Part shown: positions 58,250 to 64,000 of the stretch, piece by piece
Numbering within the stretch: position 1 is the stretch's first letter
How the letters are laid out: each line of letters starts with the position of its first letter
Source of the DNA: Sphingomonadales bacterium UBA2369
GTDB lineage: Bacteria; Pseudomonadota; Alphaproteobacteria; Sphingomonadales; Sphingomonadaceae
Length of the DNA stretch: 64,000 bases
Assembly (NCBI GenBank): GCA_002344055.1
Contig: DDTH01000013.1
Span: 104,886 to 168,885, forward strand
Direction: 5' to 3'
Translations under genes and position numbers: made by a program
Notes under the pieces: model-generated
The model's database searches: none
What the model saw: the letters and a program-made list of their open reading frames with translations, nothing else
What the model was told of the DNA's origin: nothing

Positions 58250-60649
58250 ATGAAAGCAATTCTTCTCGCTGGCGTCGCCGCGCTTGTTCACGTGGCTCCC
58301 GCTGCGGCCCAGGACGCCGTGGCGCCCGAGCCGGACGTCGCGCAAGGTGCGGGCAGCCAGGATGGCGAAATCGTCGTCACGGGTTCGCGCGCGCCGGGCC
58401 GCTCCCGTCTCGACAGCGTGTCGCCGGTGGACGTGCTGACCAGCGAAACGCTCGCCCGCCAGGGCACGACGGAGGTCGCCGAAGCGCTCGCTTCCACGGC
58501 GCCGTCGGTCGTCTTCCCCCGCCCGGCGGTGGTCGACGGCACCGATTCGATCCGGCCCGCCACGTTGCGGGGTCTTTCGCCCGACCAGACCCTGGTGCTG
58601 ATCAATGGCGTTCGCGGCCATGCTTCCGCGCTGGTCAACGTCAACGGCTCGGTCGGACGCGGATCGGCGGCCGTCGATCTCAACACCATTCCCGGCGTCG
58701 CGCTCGGCCAGATCGAGGTGCTGCGCGACGGCGCCTCGGCGCAATATGGCTCGGATGCGATTGCGGGTGTGATCAACCTGCGCCTGCGCGAGGCCCGCGA
58801 GGGCGGCGGACTCAACGTCACCTACGGCCAATATGTCAGCGACGTGGACACGGCGCGCGACAGCCGCTCCGCGCGCGACGGCGAAACCGCCACCGTCTCG
58901 GGCTGGGCCGGCTTCGGCCTTGGCGCCGAGGGCTTCCTGACGCTGAGCGCGGAATATCTCAGCCGCAACCCGACCAGCCGGGGCGATCTCGATCCCCGCG
59001 CGACGCCGGCGCGCGTGCGCTCGCGTTTCGGCGATCCCGAGGTCGAGCAGGCGACGGTGTTCGCCAATGTCGCCGTGCCGATCGGCGAGACCTGGCAGCT
59101 CTATGGCTGGGCCGGCTATCAAGAGCGCGACAGCGAGAGCGCGGCCTTCCCGCGCGTGCCGTCCAACGTCAACAATATCGCTTCGCTCTATCCGGACGGC
59201 TTCCTGCCGCTGATCGCGGTGCAATCGCGCGACCTCAACAGCGCGCTGGGCGTGCGCGGCGAGCTTGGCGGCTGGCGGGCGGACCTGAACCTTTCCTACG
59301 GCCGCAACCGCCTCGATTTCCGCACGCTCGATTCGCTGAACTCGACCTATGGCGCGGCCTCGCCGACCGATTTCGACGACGGCGCGCTGATCTACGACCA
59401 GCTTCGCGCCGGGCTCGACCTGGCGCGCGAGCTGCCGTTGGGCGCCGGCACGGTCAATCTTGCCGGCGGCCTGGAATATCGCCGTGAAGGCTATCGCATC
59501 ATCGCCGGCCAGCCCGAATCCTACAATCGCGGCCCGCTCGGCGGGAATACGGCTCTCACCAGCGGCGCGCAGGGCTTCATCGGCTTCCAGCCCGGCAATG
59601 CGCTCGAGGTCAGCCGGGACAGCGTCGCGGCCTATGTCGACCTCGAATTCCGGCCGGTCGAAGGGTTCGCGATCGGCGTGGCCGGCCGCGCTGAACATTA
59701 TTCCGATTTCGGCGAGACGGTGAACGGCAAGCTTTCCGCCCGCTACGACTTCTCGCCCGCCTTTGCGCTGCGCGGCGCCGTCTCGAGCGGCTTCCGCGCG
59801 CCCTCGCTGCAGCAATCCTATTTCACCTCGACGGCATCGGTGGTGCAGGCGCCGCTGATCCTCGAGACCGGCACTTATCCGGCGAACAGCGCGATCGCGC
59901 GGGCGCTGGGCGCCCGGGACCTGGAGCCGGAAAGCTCGCTGAACCTCTCGCTCGGCGCCGTCTTCCGCTCGGGCGATTTCAGCCTGACGGTCGATGCCTA
60001 TCAGATCGAGATCGACAACCAGCTGGGCCTGTCCGAGAATATCGCGGCCTCGTTCAGTCCGCAGGTTGCGGCGATCCTCGCCCCGTTCGGGGTGCAGGCC
60101 GCGCGTTTCTTCATCAACGGCATCGAGACCCGCACCCGCGGCCTCGACTTGGTCGCCAGCTACCGCCTGCGCAGCGAGGGTGCCGGCATTTTCAACCTGA
60201 CCCTGGCCGGCAACATCAACGAGATCGACGTGCTGTCGGTGCCGACCACGACCGCCACGCTCAACCCGGCCCCGACTTTGTTCGCCCGCACCCGCATCCT
60301 GACGCTGGAGCAGGGCACGCCGGACACCAAGGTCATCGCCGCCGTCGACTGGTCGCTGGACCGGGTCGGTGCGACGGTGCGCGGCACCTATCATGCGTCG
60401 GTGCTGCAGCCGGGCGCGACGGCGGCGGCGGACCTTAACACCGGCGACAGAGTGCTCGTCGATCTGGAACTGCGCTATGAAGTGCTCGATGGTGTGCGGC
60501 TGGCGGTCGGCGCCGACAATCTGTTCGATGTCTATCCCAACCATGTGCCCGCGGCACTCAACACGACCGGGGTGACGGCCTTCCCATTCTATTCGCCGTT
60601 CGGGTTCAACGGCCGCTATCTCTACGCCAGGCTGAGCCTCGATCTTTAG
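58250..60649 (+). CDS. TonB-dependent outer-membrane receptor
   Basis: A 799-residue receptor. A signal peptide (residues 1-20) precedes the TonB-box-like EIVVTGSRAPGRSRLDSVSP near 40 and the plug domain (about 50-170; TLRGLSPDQTLVLINGVRGH, VLRDGASAQYGSDAIAGVI). The 22-strand barrel follows, ending with YLYARLSLDL and a C-terminal hydrophobic residue. It imports an unknown substrate (siderophore, vitamin or sugar). No adjacent regulator or transporter is present. AAAGGAT precedes the ATG. A short stem (60660-60676, CCGGGT/ACCCGG) follows the stop. Confidence 0.92.
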   Translation: MKAILLAGVAALVHVAPAAAQDAVAPEPDVAQGAGSQDGEIVVTGSRAPGRSRLDSVSPVDVLTSETLARQGTTEVAEALASTAPSVVFPRPAVVDGTDSIRPATLRGLSPDQTLVLINGVRGHASALVNVNGSVGRGSAAVDLNTIPGVALGQIEVLRDGASAQYGSDAIAGVINLRLREAREGGGLNVTYGQYVSDVDTARDSRSARDGETATVSGWAGFGLGAEGFLTLSAEYLSRNPTSRGDLDPRATPARVRSRFGDPEVEQATVFANVAVPIGETWQLYGWAGYQERDSESAAFPRVPSNVNNIASLYPDGFLPLIAVQSRDLNSALGVRGELGGWRADLNLSYGRNRLDFRTLDSLNSTYGAASPTDFDDGALIYDQLRAGLDLARELPLGAGTVNLAGGLEYRREGYRIIAGQPESYNRGPLGGNTALTSGAQGFIGFQPGNALEVSRDSVAAYVDLEFRPVEGFAIGVAGRAEHYSDFGETVNGKLSARYDFSPAFALRGAVSSGFRAPSLQQSYFTSTASVVQAPLILETGTYPANSAIARALGARDLEPESSLNLSLGAVFRSGDFSLTVDAYQIEIDNQLGLSENIAASFSPQVAAILAPFGVQAARFFINGIETRTRGLDLVASYRLRSEGAGIFNLTLAGNINEIDVLSVPTTTATLNPAPTLFARTRILTLEQGTPDTKVIAAVDWSLDRVGATVRGTYHASVLQPGATAAADLNTGDRVLVDLELRYEVLDGVRLAVGADNLFDVYPNHVPAALNTTGVTAFPFYSPFGFNGRYLYARLSLDL

Positions 60650-60742
60650 GCAGTTTCTCCCGGGTAGCCCACCCGGAACGGCCGCCGCCGCAGCCGTTGT
60701 TCGGGCGCTGCGTAGCACTCGTCAGTCGATGGGATGGGAAGG

Positions 60743-60818
<76 letters not shown>

Positions 60819-60882
60819 ATCCGGGAGGGCGCGACATAGGCAAGGGGATCGGGTTTGGCAACAGCCTCGCGCCGCTAGAATT

Positions 60883-61989
60883 TCAACGCTGGGCGTCGCG
60901 CCAATTCTGCCGCTCGATGCCCATCAAGAGGCCGAGGCAGATCATTACCGTCATCATCGCCGATCCGCCCCAGGAAACGAGCGGCAGCGGGATGCCGACG
61001 ACGGGGGCCAGCCCCATCACCATCATCAGATTGATCGAAGCATAGAAGAAGATGATCGAGGTGAGCCCGCCGGCGAGCAATTTCTCGTAGCGGCCCTTGG
61101 CGCGCATCGCGACGCGCATGCCCCACCAGAGCAGCAGTCCCAGGCAGACCAGCAGGAACAGGCCGCCGACCAGGCCCCATTCCTCGGCCAGTGCCGAGAA
61201 GATGAAATCGGTATGCTGCTCAGGCAGGAATTGCAGGTGGCTCTGCGTGCCGTTCAGATAGCCCTGGCCGGTGATGCCGCCGGAGCCGATCGCGATCTTC
61301 GACTGGGTGATGTGATAGCCGGAGCCGAGCGGATCCTGGCTGGGATCCAGGAGGATCATGATCCGCTCCTGCTGATGCTGCATCAGGAAGGGGAAGATGG
61401 CCGGGATCGCCAGGCCGACAAAGAGCGCGCCGCCGATGAACCACATCAATGGCAACCCGGCGAGGAACATGGTCGTGATGCCCGAGAGGGTGAGAAGCAT
61501 CGATGTGCCGAGATCCGGCTGCAACAGAATCACGCCGACGGGAATGCTGATCATCAATCCGGCGGGCCAGAGCGCGCCGAAGGTGCGGATGTTGCTGGGC
61601 GGCATGTGCGTGTAGAACGTCGCCAGCGCGATCACGAGGACGGGCTTGATCAGTTCCGAAGGCTGCAGCCGGATCGGGCCGAAATCGAGCCAGGAGCGTG
61701 CCCCGCCGCCGACCACGCCCATGCCGAGCACGACGACCAGCAGCAGCATCACGCCCAGATAGGCGTAGACCACTGTTTCCTTCCACCAGCCCGGGCGGAC
61801 ATAGGACAAGGCCAAAGCCAGCACGAAGAAGACGCCGAAGCGCATGCCGTGCGGCAGCGCCCAAGGGGTGAGCTTGCCGCCCGCGGCCGAATAGAGGGTG
61901 AGGAAGCCGAGCCCGGCGAGGATCGACGAGACGATCATCGGCAGCCAGGGCTGATTGGCGATCGCGCGGGGAACGAGGGGAAGGGCCAT
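60883..61989 (-). CDS. rodA: Rod shape-determining glycosyltransferase RodA
   Basis: A 368-residue SEDS-family protein with about ten membrane helices. The SEDS signatures are GGARSWLDFGPIRLQPSEL near residue 97, QPDLGTSMLLT near 155 and PLPLVSWGGSAMMTV near 335. RodA polymerises lipid II for cell elongation together with PBP2. It starts 4 nt after the mrdA stop on the minus strand and closes the mre/mrd cluster. Confidence 0.96.
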   Translation of the reverse strand: MALPLVPRAIANQPWLPMIVSSILAGLGFLTLYSAAGGKLTPWALPHGMRFGVFFVLALALSYVRPGWWKETVVYAYLGVMLLLVVVLGMGVVGGGARSWLDFGPIRLQPSELIKPVLVIALATFYTHMPPSNIRTFGALWPAGLMISIPVGVILLQPDLGTSMLLTLSGITTMFLAGLPLMWFIGGALFVGLAIPAIFPFLMQHQQERIMILLDPSQDPLGSGYHITQSKIAIGSGGITGQGYLNGTQSHLQFLPEQHTDFIFSALAEEWGLVGGLFLLVCLGLLLWWGMRVAMRAKGRYEKLLAGGLTSIIFFYASINLMMVMGLAPVVGIPLPLVSWGGSAMMTVMICLGLLMGIERQNWRDAQR

Positions 61990-61993
61990 GTCC

Positions 61994-63913
61994 CTATCCG
62001 CCGTTCTGTGTCGCTGCGGCGCGTCCCGCGGCCCAGGCTTCGGCCCGGCGCGCCGTCCGCTCGGCGATGTTGCCGCCCCAGCTTTGCTCCAGCGGCAGCA
62101 GGGCCTGCATCGCCAGTTCCTTGTCGAACAAATAGGTCATCACGTCCTTGGCGACCGGCGCGGCCGCGCGGGCGCCGCCCAGACCATGCTCGATCACCAC
62201 TGCGCCGGCATAGATCGGATTGTCCGTCGGCGCGAAGAAGATGAAGAGGCCGTGGTCGCGGAAGCGCCATTCGCCGCTCTGTCCGCGCTGAGTGCCGGTG
62301 ATCCGCCGGACCTGTGCCGTGCCGGTCTTGCCGGCCATCTGGATGTCGCGAAACGGCAGCCGGCTGCGCACCGCGGTGCCGGCGCCGTTGACCACTTCCC
62401 ACATGCCGCCGCGCACGGCGGCGAAAGCTTCGTCGCTGTAGGGCAAAGCCGGGCCGGGCGGCGCGTCGGTCAGCAGCAGGCGCGGCTGCAGGTCGCGGCC
62501 CGAGGCGATCCGGGCCGACGAGATGGCCAATTGCAGCGGGTTCACGCTGACATAGCCCTGGCCGATCGAGGTATTCAGCGTATCGGCCTGGCCCCATTGC
62601 TGGTCGAACCGGCGGACTTTCCAGCCGGCGTCCGGCACGGTGCCATAATGTTGCGAGACGACCGGCAGGTCGAAGCGCGTGCCGAAGCCCATTTCGCGGC
62701 AGACCGGCGCGAGCGCATCGATGCCGACACGGCGACCCATCGAATAGAAATAGGTGTTGCACGAGCGGGCGATCGCCTGATGCATGTTCATCGGCCCGTG
62801 GCGGCCGAGACAGCGGAAGGTGCGATTGCCCAGGCTGTAGCCGCCACCGCAGAAGACGCGCTCATTGGGATCGACCCCGGCCCGCAGCAGCGCCATCGCC
62901 ACCGTCGGCTTGAAAGTGGAGCCGGGCGGGTAGAGGCCGTTCAGCGCCTTGTTCAGCAGGGGCTTGCGCTGGTCCTCGGCCAGAAAGGCCCATTCATTGC
63001 GGCTGATCCCGTCGGCGAAGGCGTTGGGATCGTAAGCGGGCATGGAGGCCAGGCACAGAATGTCGCCGCTGCGGCAATCGATCACCACGCACGCGCCCGA
63101 TTCGTCGCCCAGGCGGCGGGCGGCATAGGATTGCAGGCCGATGTCGATGGTGGTGCGAACCTGTTGGCCCGGCGTGTCGTCCAGCGAGTCGAGTTCGCGG
63201 ACGATACGGCCGCGCGCAGTCATCTCGACGCGGGCGGCGCCGGGGCGGCCTTCCAGCGTCGCTTCCATCGTCTTTTCCAACCCCTCCTTGCCGATCTTGA
63301 AGCCCGGCGTGACGAAAAGCGGATTGCGGTTGGCGGCGAGAAACTCCTCGCGATTGGGGGTGCCGACATAGCCGATCAGATGGCCGACCGCGGCGCCCTC
63401 GGGATATTGGCGGGAAAAGCCACGCAAAGGCGATACGCCCGGCATTTCCTGCTGGCGGAGGACGACGGCGGCATATTGGTCGTAACGGTCGCCGGGCAGC
63501 TCCTTGACTTGCACCGGCTGCGAACCGGCGCGGGCGAGTTCCGTCTTCACCCGCTCGATATCGTCCGGGGTGAGATCGAGCAGGGGCTGAAGCTGGGCGA
63601 GCAATTGATCCTCGTCATCCACCCGGTCGGGCAGCAGGTCGATGCGGAAATTGCTGCGATTCTGGGCAATGGGGAGCCCGTTGCGATCGACGATCCAGCC
63701 GCGGCGGGGCGGGATCAGGCGCAGGTGGACGCGGTTCTCCTCCGCCTGCAACTGCGAGCGTTCATTCTCGGCGATGGCGATATAGGCCATGCGCCCGGCC
63801 AGCAGCAGCCCGACCGCGCCCTGCAGCCCGCCGACCACCAGCGCGCGGCGCGTGAAGGTCAGCTGCTGGGTCTGTTCAGTCAGGAGCGGGGCGTGCCGCC
63901 GCCTCTTTCTCAT
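61994..63913 (-). CDS. mrdA: Penicillin-binding protein 2 (elongation transpeptidase)
   Basis: A 639-residue class B PBP. An N-terminal membrane helix (residues 24-45) precedes the dimerisation domain (RLIPPRRGWIVDRNGLPIAQ) and the transpeptidase domain with S332 and K335 in PPGSTFKPT, the SCN motif in ARSCNTYFYSMG near 390, and KTGTAQ near 530. It crosslinks side-wall peptidoglycan and partners RodA. The C-terminus has an Ala/Arg-rich tail. It lies 37 bp downstream of the mreD stop on the minus strand. Confidence 0.96.
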   Translation of the reverse strand: MRKRRRHAPLLTEQTQQLTFTRRALVVGGLQGAVGLLLAGRMAYIAIAENERSQLQAEENRVHLRLIPPRRGWIVDRNGLPIAQNRSNFRIDLLPDRVDDEDQLLAQLQPLLDLTPDDIERVKTELARAGSQPVQVKELPGDRYDQYAAVVLRQQEMPGVSPLRGFSRQYPEGAAVGHLIGYVGTPNREEFLAANRNPLFVTPGFKIGKEGLEKTMEATLEGRPGAARVEMTARGRIVRELDSLDDTPGQQVRTTIDIGLQSYAARRLGDESGACVVIDCRSGDILCLASMPAYDPNAFADGISRNEWAFLAEDQRKPLLNKALNGLYPPGSTFKPTVAMALLRAGVDPNERVFCGGGYSLGNRTFRCLGRHGPMNMHQAIARSCNTYFYSMGRRVGIDALAPVCREMGFGTRFDLPVVSQHYGTVPDAGWKVRRFDQQWGQADTLNTSIGQGYVSVNPLQLAISSARIASGRDLQPRLLLTDAPPGPALPYSDEAFAAVRGGMWEVVNGAGTAVRSRLPFRDIQMAGKTGTAQVRRITGTQRGQSGEWRFRDHGLFIFFAPTDNPIYAGAVVIEHGLGGARAAAPVAKDVMTYLFDKELAMQALLPLEQSWGGNIAERTARRAEAWAAGRAAATQNGG

Positions 63914-63950
63914 CGCAATCGTTTCCGCCGGGCCGTTCTGGAGGGCGGTG

Positions 63951-64000
63951 TCACGCCAGACGCCAGCGGTCCAGACCGTAAATCATCCGCGCGACAATTG
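63951..64000 (-). CDS. mreD: Rod shape-determining protein MreD, C-terminal fragment
   Basis: Only the last 15 codons plus stop are inside the window on the minus strand; they read IVARMIYGLDRWRLA, matching the C-terminus of alphaproteobacterial MreD. The position just upstream of mrdA supports this, as mreBCD-mrdA-rodA is the standard order. The assignment rests on a short tail and context. Confidence 0.7.
   Translation of the reverse strand, partial: IVARMIYGLDRWRLA

Noticed and set aside
60674..60697. EcfG-type promoter GGAAC-N15-CGTT
   Set aside because: Spacing is one base short of the usual 16-17 and no plus-strand gene lies downstream.
58139..60718. 859-codon open frame on the minus strand
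   Set aside because: It lies entirely opposite the TonB-dependent receptor, is rich in Arg/Gly/Ala and has no domain pattern; a product of high-GC codon bias.

Overview
The window is a dense, high-GC bacterial chromosome segment, almost certainly from the order Sphingomonadales (Sphingomonas/Sphingosinicella-like Alphaproteobacteria). The evidence is a zeaxanthin-type carotenoid cluster (crtY-crtI-crtB-crtX with opposing crtZ), short inverted repeats carrying the CTGAGCTTGTCGAAGG core common in sphingomonads, a TonB-dependent receptor, a DUF6481-type Ala/Lys/Glu-rich protein and the order mreD-mrdA-rodA. No phage, IS transposase, CRISPR array or rRNA is seen. One tRNA (Lys, CTT) is present. 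Assignments come from motifs and gene context read by eye; no database search was made.

Layout. 1-6.9 kb: 3' end of mccB, then a SUKH/SMI1-KNR4 protein, a Rid-family protein, a membrane-anchored hypothetical, an NTF2-like protein and an amidohydrolase, followed by mccA, a MaoC hydratase and a CitE-type lyase (acyl-CoA/leucine catabolism with an inserted block). 7.5-16.9 kb: prepilin peptidase and a compact type II secretion operon gspC-D-E-F-G-L-M-N with no gspH/I/J/K. 16.9-21.8 kb (minus): a CHASE2-adenylate cyclase, a FecR-like secreted protein, a membrane protein with a degenerate cyclic-nucleotide-binding domain and a TonB-C-like TPR protein. 22.0-26 kb: an ECF-like sigma factor and membrane partner, then a 44-residue peptide gene, an intrinsic terminator and two related large proteins, one with a cupin-like His cluster; this is the best candidate for an undescribed system. 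26-36.3 kb: HAD phosphatase, TPR protein, a 267-bp terminal-inverted-repeat element, Fe-type sodB, then a minus-strand chain dapF-mtaB-ftsY-yciB-ABC ATPase-permease in which every junction is a 4-nt overlap, and a GGDEF-EAL protein. 36.4-43 kb: ffh-rpsP-rimM-trmD-rplS, preceded by a promoter and terminator-like leader and interrupted between rimM and trmD. 43-51 kb: M28 peptidase, asd, acyltransferase, nitronate monooxygenase, lipoprotein and AI-2E permease. 51-56.7 kb: carotenoid genes. 56.8-64 kb: DUF6481 protein, spermidine-synthase-fold protein, TonB receptor, tRNA-Lys, and rodA/mrdA/mreD on the minus strand.

Functionally, the window combines housekeeping (SRP targeting by ffh and ftsY, tRNA and ribosome maturation, lysine/diaminopimelate synthesis by asd and dapF, cell elongation by mrdA and rodA) with sphingomonad lifestyle functions (carotenoids, TonB uptake, type II secretion, cyclic nucleotide and c-di-GMP signalling). 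Short inverted repeats sit directly against gene starts and stops and in places supply the ribosome-binding site or start codon of the next gene.
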